Assembly: GCA_013146195.2 (NCBI GenBank)
Contig: CM028379.1
Coordinates: forward strand, 155,402,437-155,466,436
DNA length: 64,000 nucleotides
Origin: Codonopsis lanceolata
Lineage: Eukaryota; Streptophyta; Magnoliopsida; Asterales; Campanulaceae
Direction of reading: 5' to 3'
A program made the translations under genes and the position numbers. The notes under the pieces were generated by a model. It made no database searches and had not been told where the DNA came from. It saw only the letters and a list, made by a program, of their open reading frames with translations. Shown here piece by piece: positions 1-10,555 of the stretch; positions within the stretch are counted from its first letter, which is position 1; every line of letters starts with the position of its first letter.

Positions 1-340
1 TCCAAATTGCGCATCAGAAAGAAAATGTCATGCGTTGCAATGGAAAACAAAAATCCAACAAAAGTTGGCATCACAAATGAAAGGTCGTGCGTCACAATGG
101 GTTGAAGTATGTCCAAATTTGTAACTAATTGAAGTCTGTCAAAATTTTTGAATCTCAATGTAATCGTAAGGCATTGTAAAACATAATCAAACTTAGGGCA
201 TCACAAAGCATAATTGAAGTTTGTGGCAATTTCGGCATTTAAATACAAAAACTCGACATCGCAAAGCAATTCAAGTCTGTCCAAAATTAGCATTGCAAAA
301 ATCCTCGATCCAAATCACAATACACAATTGATGTCTGCCA
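1..340. repeat. Degenerate short-period dispersed repeat (left copy)
   Basis: Units of about 35-45 bases recur with the words 'gcatcacaaag', 'attgaagtctgtc' and 'caaaaat'. The same words occur in the same orientation at 25985-26560, followed in both places by a similar 'tgtttttatata...cgcatatattttaacatg' stretch (here around 715-775). It does not encode a protein. It may be the interior of a dispersed satellite-like or MITE-like family. Boundaries are not visible because the window starts inside it. Confidence 0.55.
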
Positions 341-513
341 TAATTTGGTCATCAAAAAAATACAATGCTTTACTCTCTCCGTCTTGAATAAATATTCCTA
401 TTTTGTATTTTGGGATATCCTAACTAATGTTCCTAAAATACTTTTGGTGTACAACTTTTCTATCATTTTTCCTAATATATCCCTTCATTTAATACTATCA
501 TTGTACATCTTAG

Positions 514-594
514 AGAGAGAGAGAGAGAGATAGAGAGAGAGAGAGTGATTTTAAGGGAACATATTTAATGAGAGAGAGAGAGAGAGTGTGTGTA
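514..594. repeat. (GA)n microsatellite, interrupted
   Basis: Two GAGA runs (about 514-545 and 570-587) are separated by a short AT-rich stretch. It is simple sequence and the open frame over it is not a gene. Confidence 0.9.
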
Positions 595-786
595 ATGATT
601 ATTATTGTCCCAACATATTTTTCAACCCATCATTAATTATATTTCTTAATCCTTATTTTTTGTCTACTAGGAATATTTGTTCGGTACGGAAGAAGTATTT
701 ACTAGTTTTATGAACTGTTTTTATATAAAGCGCCGTGTATATATTTTATCATGAACTTTTTTTATATATGAATGATATAGGCAAAA

Positions 787-789
<3 letters not shown>

Positions 790-839
<50 letters not shown>
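790..839. repeat. (TA)n microsatellite
   Basis: Pure TA dinucleotides. This is the expanded 3' tail of the minus-strand SINE. Confidence 0.95.
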
Positions 840-854
<15 letters not shown>

Positions 855-941
855 CCTAAGGGGGGCATGGAAAGGGATCGAACCTGAGACCTCACATTTT
901 GTGAAGCCCTATGTCTACCACTGGGCCACCCCCTTAGGGGC
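794..941 (-). mobile_element. tRNA-derived SINE with perfect 13-bp target site duplication
   Basis: Read on the minus strand the element starts near 941. It has a tRNA-like A box (TGGCCCAGTGGTAG, plus positions 915-928) and a B box (GGTTCGATCCC, 874-884), a spacing typical of an internal Pol III promoter. It ends in an A-run (839-854 on plus as T) and a long (TA)n tail. The 13-mer GCAAAACTCATAT occurs at 781-793 and again at 942-954, exactly flanking the element, which marks retroposition by a LINE machinery. The body is only about 90 bp, short for a plant SINE. It is not a tRNA gene: there is no acceptor stem and the body runs straight into the tail. The TA tail may have expanded after insertion. 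Confidence 0.85.
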
Positions 942-1092
942 GCAAAACTCATATTTGGACCACTTAACTTTTCAAAAATTTGTAATGTGGTTATCGAAAG
1001 TTTAAAATTTTCATTGTTGTCATTATACAAAAGTTACGCTGCGAATTAACCCATTTTTGGACGAGCGTTAAATTCAAACGTTAAGTTTGAAT
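942..1092 (+). repeat. Dispersed repeat related to 59228-59410
   Basis: The order of words 'cttaacttttcaaaaa', 'aaagtttaaaattt', 'cattgt(t)g/atacaaa', 'gttaagtttga' is shared with 59228-59410 in the same orientation. Both are non-coding. The similarity is moderate, so these are old copies of one interspersed family. The SINE at 794-941 inserted at the left edge of this copy. Confidence 0.55.
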
Positions 1093-1110
1093 GAAATCTC
1101 TATTTTACCC

Positions 1111-1112
<2 letters not shown>

Positions 1113-1195
<83 letters not shown>
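1113..1195. repeat. (AT)n microsatellite
   Basis: About 80 bases of uninterrupted AT dinucleotide. Confidence 0.95.
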
Positions 1196-1197
<2 letters not shown>

Positions 1198-1272
1198 GAT
1201 ATTAGAAAATCAAAGGGATTCAACTAAAAAAAATTATATTTATCATTTGTATAAAAGTAAGGTGTCAAAGTA

Positions 1273-1667
1273 TCTATATTATAATACAGCTTGAGAAACA
1301 CGCTCACAATTGACTTGGGATAAAGAGCGGCTGAGATCAATTCATTTACCGATATCCTACGGTCCCAATTTCGTCTAGATTTCACATGTGCGAAGAGCAG
1401 TTATGCAACCCCTCTCCAACTCCCCACTTCTCCCTACCGATCTCCAATTTTCCTCTCTTTCCCCTCCTTTCTCGCTTCACAACCATCTCTCTCTTCCCTA
1501 GCTCTCTCATGTCCCTTTTCTTGATTCAACATCCAGCAGAGCCCTTTCCCCCTTCCACGCACAAGCACTGATTTTCAAGTCTAGGGCTTGCAATCTTAAT
1601 CTATCTGTTCCAATACTGACATCCTCCCCTACTCGCGCCGTGCCATAGGCACGGGCACAAAGACTAG
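1273..1667 (+). mobile_element. Small non-autonomous Helitron
   Basis: The 5' end reads TCTATATTATAATAC, a typical plant Helitron start with TC. The 3' end is CTAG, preceded by a 7-bp hairpin CCGTGCC-ATA-GGCACGG about 10 nt upstream. The element sits between an A (1272) and a T (1668), as expected for AT-targeted Helitron insertion with no TSD. At 395 bp it carries no RepHel. A CT-rich stretch inside (1410-1520) gives a spurious open frame. Helitron calls always depend on finding other copies, but start, hairpin, CTAG and AT context all agree. Confidence 0.75.
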
Positions 1668-2076
1668 TAATAATTATAAAAAAAGCAATACACTTTGAAT
1701 GCTACAGTCCCCCCCCCCATACCCATCTTCATCTTCCTATTTCCAGTTGATTGAGAGGCTATAATGGATCAAATGAATGAAGCAAAAGGGGGAAAAATTT
1801 TTCCCAGTGTCTGAAACGATCTCCCTTTTGCCCTTTCTATCACCGATCTCCTTTTTGCCTCCATTGTTGAGCACATCTTCCATCTTTCCGACAACGCCGC
1901 TGCATCCCTTGTGATCGGTCAGAACGTACTTCCGTTCCTTTCTTTGAATCCCCCTATCGCTGGAAAGATGCTGCGTTCCACTCTCAGAAATAATGCAGAT
2001 CGGTCAAAGGTTCAATTTTTAGGAGTCGATTTTCTTTTTCGGCATTTCCTTTTTCAGAACACCTAAATGTAACACC
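1668..2076. other. Intergenic, no feature recognised
   Basis: There is a short C-run and mixed sequence, with no coding potential or repeat structure that I can support. Confidence 0.5.
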
Positions 2077-2082
2077 GAAATC

Positions 2083-2131
2083 CCTAAATGTAACACCATT
2101 TAAAATATAAAAAGACCTAACTACCCCTAAT
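2083..2131 (+). repeat. MULE left terminal inverted repeat
   Basis: CTAAATGTAACACC plus an ACCTAACTACCC segment, inverted at 25595-25640. A second copy of CTAAATGTAACACC lies just outside at 2063-2076, so the end may be locally duplicated. Confidence 0.65.
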
Positions 2132-2326
2132 AACTATCTCACCCATAACACCCTAAACTTGACTCCCTCAACAACCAACCCCCTCCACACACCCGTCTCC
2201 CTCTCTCTCTGCAATTCAAACCCGTCTCTCCCTCTCTCTGTGTATTCAAAAACGAATCCCATCTCCCTCTCTCTCTCCAATTCGAATTCCCATCTCCCTC
2301 AACCTGTAAATCACTCTCTCTGCCAG

Positions 2327-2330
<4 letters not shown>

Positions 2331-2372
<42 letters not shown>

Positions 2373-2388
2373 CTCTCTCTCTCTCTCT
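2331..2388. repeat. (CA)n-(CT)n compound microsatellite in the PMD 5' leader
   Basis: An ACAC run passes directly into CTCT. The whole 2190-2400 stretch is pyrimidine-rich on +, as in plant core promoters and 5' UTRs, and precedes a GT at 2410 that could start a leader intron ending in TAATAG just before the ATG at 2901. Confidence 0.9.
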
Positions 2389-2607
2389 GTGCTTACAACC
2401 CAACAAAAGGTATGAATCTTCAACTCTCTCAGTCTTGTTTCAATTTGTTATTGTTCATGTTCAATTTGTTTTCCAAAGTAGTTGTTCAATTTGTTGTTTG
2501 AATGGACTTTTCCAATTCGTACTCCAATTTGTTGTTGAATTTTTGTTAATCCCGTTTTTTTGTCAAGTTAACGCGAAAGAACATCTAGAACACAACAGAC
2601 ATTTTAT

Positions 2608-2703
2608 AAAACAACCGTGATCCACAAGCGGTAGTTATATAAAACACCCACAAATTTGTAGCGGATGTTTTATATAACTACCGCTTGTGGATCACAGTTG
2701 TTT
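2608..2703. repeat. Near-perfect 37-bp inverted repeat (hairpin)
   Basis: Arm 2608-2644 and arm 2667-2703 are reverse complements with one mismatch, around a 22-base loop. The core word is CCACAAGCGGTAGTTATATA. It lies in the MULE left subterminal zone, within the putative leader intron of the PMD gene, and would fold into a long stem if transcribed. Confidence 0.9.
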
Positions 2704-2900
2704 CTTATTAAAACCGCGGGTATATAGCGATTGTTTTTGGATGGAACCGCGATATTGTAGCAGTTGTTTTGATTTTTTTTTTAAACATGTTTTTTTGAAA
2801 AAAAATATGTGATGTGTAATATATGTGCGTACATATAGAATGTTTTATAGATAACTTATCACTTCATAACTTAACTTGTATTTATTTTTTTTTGTAATAG

Positions 2901-2961
2901 ATGGAACTCGGACGTCGACGAGGGAAACGTCCAGCACAGACAGATGATATGGGTAGAGTAC
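2901..2961 (+). pseudogene. First coding exon of the PMD gene (rest at 19400-21735)
   Basis: An ATG directly follows a TAATAG acceptor. The short basic reading MELGRRRGKRPAQTDDMGR runs into GTAC/GTAC donor-like sequence at 2958-2965. The downstream exon at 19400 resumes a similar basic, low-complexity N-terminal region (VVIASKRRKTAD). The hAT element starting about 2965 therefore sits in the first intron, or at its donor. Which GTAC is the donor cannot be settled by eye. Confidence is limited because the exon is short and has no conserved domain. Confidence 0.5.
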
Positions 2962-3292
2962 GTACATGGCTGTTCCTAGCTTTAATTGGCCCAGGGAGAA
3001 GCTCAAGAAAAAGGCCCTTATTTAATAATCAAAATTAATATTTATACATAAGTTACCCAAGTCATAACATACTCAAAAAAATATTAAGGCTATAACTATC
3101 ATAATAGTATCTAACAACCATGTTACAAATGTCAACAACAAAAAAATTACTGAAACAGTAGTGGGAGCATAGTAATAGCAGGAACAAAACAACACTAGCA
3201 GCAGCAACAAAACATGACTACTTGCAACTAAACAGTGCAACTGTAACCAGTAACATCAACAACATAACTGCACTAACAAACAAACAAACTGA

Positions 3293-4414
3293 TCATGAAA
3301 AAATATTTCTTCGTGCATTTCTAGATGCAAAATCATCAATTATAGTATCAAGATCAAGATTATCCAACATATCCTTTTCAACACATAAAATAACCAGACC
3401 ACTCAACCTTTCTTGTGACATTGATGACCTCAAGTAGGTTTTCAATAATTTTAACTTTGAAAAATTACTCTCAGTTGATGCTACAATCACAAGCATGGTC
3501 AATAAGATTCGATAAGCAATTGAAACATTAGGATAACAGTCTGCTGCTTTGACAAATTCAAGAATTTCAATCGCTGACATTGACTCATTTGGTAAAGTTA
3601 ATTGCAATACTTTTAATTCAGAAAAAAATCATGTAAATCCACATCCAACACATTATCATGAGAAAAAGTAGATGTAAAATTAGTGCAACATTCTCTCAGT
3701 TCATCATCTAATGACCTCAACTTATTCGAATCAAATAAGAATCCAAAAATACTTTCAAATTTTGTTAATTGCTCAAATCTATTTTTCAACGAAGCAGTTG
3801 CCATATCTACAACAACATGAAAGTAATTAACTTTAAAAGTCTCCTCAACTGATTGTATTTCTTCATCATGATCAATTTCATCAAATTGTCTTTTCCTAAT
3901 AATACAACGTTTAGTTGGAAATGTAGGCTCCACATTCATCTCTTTGGCAAGACTTTTGGCAATATATATACTAGAGACAAAACCTTCATTTCTACATTTC
4001 TCAAAATAAACTATAACACCTTCTACTTGCTTCATGGTAGCATCAATGCACATAGATTTAGACTGCAACTTTTTACTCACCATGTTAATAGCATATAAAA
4101 TATCATACCAAATAACCATGCCAAGTAAAAATTCAAAACTCTCAAGTGCACTAGCCAAACTTTCAGCGTCACTCTTTGACTTGGCATTATCACAAGATCT
4201 AGATAATTCCACCAATGCCAATCTTATTTTAGGAGATTGAAACCTAATAGGTTTAACACTTTTTATTCGACTCTCCCAATGAGTATTGGAGAATGATTTC
4301 ACAGTTAAACCAAAAACATTATCAAGTAAAACCTTCCATCTTTTTGGAGAACTTGAAAATAATACATATATACGTTGCATAACTTCAAAACTGAAACACC
4401 TTTAACACAAGAAT
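3293..4414 (-). pseudogene. hAT-1 transposase, C-terminal half
   Basis: The upstream part (minus ORF from 4380) has the LFSSSPKRWKVL and W-E-S-R words of the DUF4371/RNase-H-like catalytic region. It continues through a helical stretch to the hAT dimerisation domain (3293-3607): PNVSIAYRILLT, then ASTESNFSKLKLLKTYLRS, then SQERLSGL. In this family the second motif is usually ASAER-SFSKLKL; the Glu is kept here, the Arg is not. There are one-base shifts near 4395 and at about 3607. The reading frame at the 4414 edge matches that at 17418 across the gypsy insertion. The product would be a DNA-cutting transposase acting as a dimer in the nucleus; this copy is dead. Confidence 0.9.
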
Positions 4415-4767
4415 GCGCTTGTAGACACCCCAATTTCGTACTCCTGATATGTAACATGACATGAAATATCAAGACCTCTTAAACCTTAACGAATGTCAAG
4501 TTACATGGTTAAAAATGCAAAAGAAAAAGCAGGATGCGCGAAACAGTGAAGTGCAATAGGCCAAAGTGTCAAAAAGGAGCCTAAAAAGACCCCTAGCGCC
4601 ACCCATACCCACTCTGAGTGCGGTGCCTAGACCCACCATGGGTGGTGCCCAAAAGTGCCTTGTGCACTGTAGCTTTTTGCCTAAAGTACAATCTCTCAAG
4701 CGCGCGGTACAAGCCGATGAAACACAAAAGAAGAAATCTTAACAACGAAGGAATCCCAATCTCGGTC

Positions 4768-4776
4768 TATAAATAG
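4768..4776 (+). promoter_or_regulatory. LTR TATA box (5' LTR)
   Basis: TATAAATAG, conserved at 16365-16373 in the 3' LTR and at 51913-51921 in the solo LTR. It marks the U3/R promoter. Confidence 0.75.
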
Positions 4777-5699
4777 AAGGCCCCAGCTTGTGAATTCACA
4801 CACCGTTCATACACTCTGCACACAGTTAACATACCGCTGAGAGTTTACGTAGTGAGTTCTGAGAGATCGCCCTGAGAGAAATCCCTCCTCTAAGTTTCGA
4901 AACTCCGTCAAATCTCCCTCATACACAAAACCAACCAGTCAAAGTGAAACCTAGTTGCCCTGTTAGGATTCCACCCTATTCCTCCGGTCCAAAAATCCCA
5001 AAAAGAACAGTTGCCTTGCCCGAATCAGGACACCAAATCAGCAAAAAAACAAGGAGTTGCTTCGCCCGAATCCCGAGGCAAAAAGCAACCAAACGAAGCA
5101 GTTACGCTGCCCGAATCCCCACAACAGTAATAGCAAAAAGACTCCATCTCCCTGAAGGTCAGAGCGACCGCACCCTAAGACCTACCAAAAGGAGTTTGGT
5201 ACAGAATAAAACCCCCACACTTCCAGAGGTAGGTTTATTAAAGTTTTTATTTATAAAAAGTGCTATTTAGACTAGTCCAATGTAACAAAAATAAGCAGTT
5301 GTGCTGCCCGAAATTCTATAGAAAATAGCACTAAAAAGAGCCATTATTATAGCCAAATTTTTATAAATGTATTTGTAACTCCAGGAAGGAGACTGTTGTA
5401 AGTTTATAATAATTTCCTTATATATACAGATCTATATTTTAAATGTTTTATTTCAACTGTTAAATAAATATAAAAAAACATTTAAGTCAAAAACTATTTT
5501 GAAACCGAAAGGGCGAGTTGAGTCCACGATGAGCAGTGGCGGACGCAAAATTTTTTCCAACCGGGTGCACAAATTTAATAAAGTTTACAAAGCATAATCG
5601 TCCCCTACGCGTTTTCATATTTTGAAAACGTTTAATTACATCATCATTTGTAACACTCTTAAGCAAATCTTTTTCAATAAAACATACAAGACAATCATT

Positions 5700-7978
5700 T
5701 TAAAATTGATTACAAATTCGATTTCGTAGATCCGTCTTGACAATATTCATTACAAAGAAGGATCTTGCCACGCTTGCTGTTGCTACTGGCAAAATCAATG
5801 CGAACTTCAAAAGTCGACACACCAATGGGTACGACAAGTATTTCCGTGTTTGCACAAGCAATGTTGATAGATCAACAAGCCCCTCCAATCTATTGAATCT
5901 GTCATCTGATCGCAAATCCATAATATATATCTCTAGTTGATTTTCAAGCATCATATAATCAACTAGAGAGAAGTCATCCGGATAAAACTGAGCCATTCTT
6001 ACCAATTTTGCTATATTGAAATCAACAAAATCATTACTTGGATTCAAACAAGCAACACAAAGAAGCAACTCAAAATTGACCTCATTGAATCGATCATTAA
6101 TCTCTAAAATTTGCTGATCTATAATGGCATTAAAACATTCTACACGATAATAAAAATCATTAGTAATGCTTGTCTTACGCCGAGGACGGTGACGATTAAC
6201 ATATTCAGCATTCATATCCACACAATCAATCTTGTTCTCATTACAAAAACCAGTAATCTTGCCTAGAAGAGATTCCCATCCATCATTTCTTGCTGCTTGC
6301 AATTTCTGCCTAGTTACTTTAACAAGTGTCATAGCATTCAAAATATCTGTATCTTTCCTTTGCAAAGCTAATGACAACTCATTTGCGAACGAAAGTACAG
6401 TCAGCATCAATTGCAAATTAAAGACAAACTCAAATGATTGCAAATATCCCAATAAACCAACTGCTTGTGCTTTTTTCAATGAATCTGTAGCATCACACAA
6501 AACAACTTCAAGAACTTCAATAACAAAAGAAAACAAAGCAACCAAGTTCAATAATGATTTATAATGAGACCCCCAACGTGTATCTACAGCTCTCTTAAGA
6601 CTTAATCCTTGATTTAATCAATTCCCCGTCTCAAGCAAACCACTCTCGATTCCTTCCGCCACTTTTTCTGCTTGTTTTTGTCTAATAATGTCTTTACGCT
6701 TACAAGATGCTCCAACAACATTTAATAAAGAGGAAATCATGTTAAAAAAGTCCGCAATATCAACATTTTTCCTAGCCACATCAACAAGAGCTAATTGAAG
6801 TTGATGAGCAAAACAATGAACATAATATGCAGACAGATATTCATTCATAATCAAAGTCTTCAACCCTTTGAATTCACCGTTCATATTATTTGCACCATCA
6901 TAGCCTTGACCCCGAATTTTCATCAAACTTAAACCAATATTAGCAAACACATTATCAATAGCAGATTTCAAAGACAAAGCAGAAGTCTCCATCACATGCA
7001 CAACACAAATAAACCTCTCTTGAACATTTTCACAAGAGTTAACAAATCGCAAAACCACAACTATTTGTTTTTTGCCAGATACATCACTAGACTCATCCAC
7101 CATTAATGAAAAAAATCATCTTTGATCTCTTCAATTATTTTTCGTACTATCTTTTGTGCAAAACAATGAACAATATCCTTTTGAATGTGAGGAGATATCA
7201 TTTGACAATTTTTTTGAGCATTTCCCATAACAATTTTACGAACAGAATCGTTTTGATCAGCACAAAACTTAATCAATTCAAGAAAATTCCCTCTATTTGA
7301 AGAATCTTCGGTCTCATCATGACAACGAAAAGCCAACCCTTGGTTCAATAAAAATCTACAAGAATCAATTGAAGCACATAATCGAATTCGATAGTCATTT
7401 CTCACAATGTCTGATTGTCTATGAAGAACAACCGCAATAGATTGTTTTTGTCTCATTAGATCCTCACACTTCTTTACCGACATATTATGATTACTATTTA
7501 CCGCACCAACATGGACATCCAACCTTTCTTTTTTATTCCAAGCACACAAACCTTCACTTATAAATGCTTCACCACCACCTTTATTACTGATTTTATCTCT
7601 AAACAAATAGCAACACAAACAATATGCTTTATCTTCTTTCATGCTATACTCTAACCAATTAGCATATTGATCAAACCAATCCGAATTAAAATGACACAAT
7701 TTAGTTCCCATTTGTTTTTGAGGGAAATCATGGCCACGGGGTTGACAAGGCCCCTTCAACAAATAAGCTCTCCTAATTTCATCAATCTGGTTAGGGTTGT
7801 ATTCAAATATATTTTTTCTTTCTGCGGGATCTGATGGAAGACTATTCAAATCAACTAATTCTTTCGTAGCTGAAGTAACGAGAATAGACTGAGACCGTTG
7901 ATTACCAACAAAGGAACTACTGGATGCACTACGTGTTCGAAATTCTTCTGCTAGTTTCCGTTTATAAAATTTCTCCAT
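5700..7978 (-). pseudogene. hAT-2 transposase (TTF zinc finger, DUF4371, hAT dimerisation)
   Basis: The start is taken at the MEKFYKRKL Met (7978) rather than the Met five codons earlier. In order: a TTF-type zinc finger (Y-C-L-C-C-Y-L-F followed by W-H/H spacing, about 7560-7640), the DUF4371 catalytic region (LMVDESSDVSGKKQ near 7100, DTRWGSHYKSL near 6580), a helical insertion, and the hAT C-terminal dimer domain (SYPLVCRLLKFALILPVATA, SVARSFFVMNIVKT, about 5710-5800). Only two lesions are plain: a one-base shift at about 7103 and an in-frame TGA at 6618. It is a recent, barely decayed transposase of about 750 residues. No host role is suggested. Confidence 0.92.
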
Positions 7979-7999
7979 AATCACTAAAACCAAATTCCT

Positions 8000-9040
8000 T
8001 CAAATCAACCACAATTTGAAAATCTACACAAATAAAAAAAATCTCATAAATCAACTACTTCAACCCCCAAATTAAAATGCCCTAATTTCAGATTAAATAA
8101 ATAAACTTTTCTTACCAAGATATTGAACACACAAATTTAGTAAATAAAGCAATATTATATAATATCATCTATCACAAATTCACAAATCACAATTCACAAC
8201 AATTACATAAATTAAATACTCAATTATAGTTATTTCAAATTAGAGTTATTTTAAAATTAGGGTTATTTTAATTTTTAAAATTTAAATCACAATTATACTT
8301 TTGAAATTCATACAATCATACTTTGATTTAGACAATTATAATTTAGAAATTCACAATCACAAAACACATATGACATATTCACAAATCACAATTATAAAAT
8401 ATAAATTCACAAATCAAAAATCAAAAATCACAATCACAATTAACAAAGAGTCCAAAAGTCAAAAGGGCAAGAGGAGTCAGAGTAACTAACTGAGTAAAGG
8501 GAAAGGGTAAAGGGGCTGACTAAGGATCGTGAGATGCAGATGGATTGGAGAGCCTCAGACCCTCAGCGGCTGGACTCTGGAGTGGAGGTAGGACTGGCAG
8601 GACTACTGGAGGGCTGGTCGACCGAAGGAGGCTGGAGGCTTGGAGCAGAGAGCAGACAGACGAGTAGACGGTTGAAGCCGGGTGAAGCCTGAAGCTGTTT
8701 GCCAATCGTCGTTTGCGTGTGACTGACCTGTCGGCTGTCGGAGGGAGATTGGAGAAGTGGAGAGGGTGACTGCCGACTGGGCGAGACTCGAGAGGCTGGT
8801 AGTTTGAGACTTGAGAGAGAGACGGCCAGGACGGGAGTGACGACTAGTCAAGGTATTTCAAATTTTGGGAAAAGGGTTTTGGTTTTGGGTTTCAAATTTT
8901 CATAGGTAAGTAAAACAAAAATTTCTTTTATTCAGGTGGGGGCAAATTGTGTAATATAACTAATTATTAAAAATAAAAAAAATCCTTTAACAAAATTACC
9001 TCCAAGTGGGGGCAACTACCTCAGACCATTACTCTTCTGT
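8000..9040. other. hAT-2 5' non-coding and subterminal region
   Basis: 8000-8450 is AT-rich with many 'cacaatta' words. 8500-8860 is GC-rich and probably holds the transposase promoter and subterminal transposase-binding sites. Open frames here are chance. Confidence 0.6.
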
Positions 9041-9220
9041 CCGCCACTGACAATGAGGCCGGGTGTATTCCACGCGCTTTTTACAATATTCTTTTTGCAC
9101 TTGTAATTTCGTTTTTCCATAAACAAGAGAAGATGGAATGAAAAAAACGTTGTCTTTTCTGAATCTTGTTTTCCCCTAAACAAGGGAGGATAAGATACGG
9201 AAAATCCGAGGCACTCATAG

Positions 9221-9239
9221 TGGTGACTCTGCTGGGGAC
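9221..9239 (+). promoter_or_regulatory. Primer binding site of the gypsy element
   Basis: TGGTGACTCTGCTGGGGAC lies directly after the 5' LTR end, in the position and with the TGG start of a tRNA-primed PBS. Similar words (ATGGCGACTCTGTTAC) occur inside the 3' LTR at 17217 and inside the solo LTR at 52750. Confidence 0.75.
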
Positions 9240-9815
9240 GTTGTTTTTATTTTAAAGAAAAAATAAAAACAAAGGACGAGACTCACTTTTCAAAAAAAAA
9301 AAAAAAGAAAAGTTTTCTTTTCTTTTTGGCTAAATATGCTTATTATATTTCTTTAACATTTTAAATATTGCATTTTTATATATCTGTATATATATTTGTG
9401 CATATAACCATAAATTGCAACAGCTTCGTTTCAGGTACCGTTGCGAATAAAAAAAGAGAGAATAAAATAGAATTTCGGGCGGTATAAACAAAAAAAACAA
9501 GGGGCTTATTATTGCTTTATTTTTTGCTTTGCTTTATTATATCTTATCTCTGCTTTATTTATTTATTTTGTGCAAAAATATATAAATATTCTTTCATTCT
9601 CTCATTTTATTTCGGGAACTAGGACCAATTTGTAATTAATAGGAATAGATAGATTCTCCACTTTTCTTTCTATTTCTTGATTTGAATGACTGTTATGCTT
9701 GCTCACGTCGTCCCTTCGAGGACTCAAACTAAATAAGCCGAGAAAATCCACAAAGAACAGAAAGACGGACCATATCTGCTTTATTTACTGTTTTATATCT
9801 GAAAAAAAGAAAAAA

Positions 9816-9877
9816 AACTTTGCTGCTTGGTTTTTATATCTTTAAATTATCAACCAATCCCTGTTACAAAAAAAAAG

Positions 9878-9952
<75 letters not shown>

Positions 9953-10016
9953 AAAATTTTTTTTTTTTGCAATAGGGATTGGTTGATAATTTAAAGATAT
10001 AAAAACCAAGCAGCAA

Positions 10017-10064
<48 letters not shown>
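9816..10064. repeat. Perfect 47-bp inverted repeat with two (TA)n arrays
   Basis: Arm 9816-9862 is the exact reverse complement of arm 9974-10020. The spacer is an A-run, a (TA)n array (9880-9938) and a T-run. A second (TA)n array (10021-10063) follows the right arm. It lies in the untranslated leader of the gypsy element. Confidence 0.93.
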
Positions 10065-10068
<4 letters not shown>

Positions 10069-10555
10069 GGGGCTGACCAATGATTTTTATGATATTCGAC
10101 CTAAACCTAAACCATTTGAATGGTCGATCTCGAAAAGAGTATATGCCCTTCGCCTGAGATTAGTCCGATCTTGGGGAGTCGAAAGACAGGAGGAATATGG
10201 GGGTCCTATACTCTGGAGAAAGAATCCACTATTCCAGGAATAGTCCTGATACTGTCAAAACAAAGCGGGTGTTTGTCCGATCAATTTTAGGAAAATTGAT
10301 TAATAATAATAAAATAATAATAAATGCACACTGTGCTCAAACCCAAAAGCCTTCAGCCAACCCCTTCTGATACCTTCAACCCCTTTTCCTCAGAAACCTG
10401 GCCCGAGTTTGGAAAGGCAGAGATAGTACTGGTCGATTGATACGGGATACGAGCACGGGGTCGAACAGAGAATCTGAGGGTCGAACGAAAAAGTCGAATC
10501 GATCCCGTAGGGTGATTTGAGCGTAATGGCGATCGAAAATGAGCGCTAGAGTGGA

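Larger units (their letters stand above)
5534..9049 (-). mobile_element. hAT transposon (hAT-2), 3.5 kb, nearly complete
   Basis: The ends are CAGTGGCGGA (5534) and TCCGCCACTG (9040-9049), a 10-bp TIR. The 8-bp TSD is ACGATGAG (5526-5533) and ACAATGAG (9050-9057), one mismatch. It lies inside the gypsy 5' LTR. One transposase gene on - fills 5700-7978, and the 5' side (8000-9049) is AT-rich then GC-rich non-coding DNA. The same TIR ends the 229-bp MITE at 41812-42040. Confidence 0.93.
4420..9219 (+). repeat. 5' LTR of the gypsy element, interrupted by hAT-2
   Basis: LTR sequence runs 4420-5533 and resumes 9050-9219, ending TA where the partner has CA. It matches 16015-17417 throughout, except that about 115 bases between the GCGAGTT and ATCCAC words of the 3' LTR (17121-17246) are missing at 5519-5521, next to the hAT insertion. 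Confidence 0.9.

Noticed and set aside
855..941. tRNA gene
   Set aside because: A and B boxes are present but there is no acceptor stem or full cloverleaf, and the poly(A)-(TA)n tail plus 13-bp TSD mark a SINE.
1386..1571. Small plus-strand protein of 61 codons
   Set aside because: CT-rich low-complexity frame inside the Helitron, without domain or conserved start.
4496..5270. Open frames within LTRs (also 16091-16743, 51979-52423, 52867-53491)
   Set aside because: They lie in non-coding LTR sequence, and collinear LTR copies do not keep the frames intact.
8520..8851. Minus-strand frames at the 5' side of hAT-2
   Set aside because: GC-rich chance frames. The transposase start at 7978 and the AT-rich leader place this region in the subterminal non-coding part.
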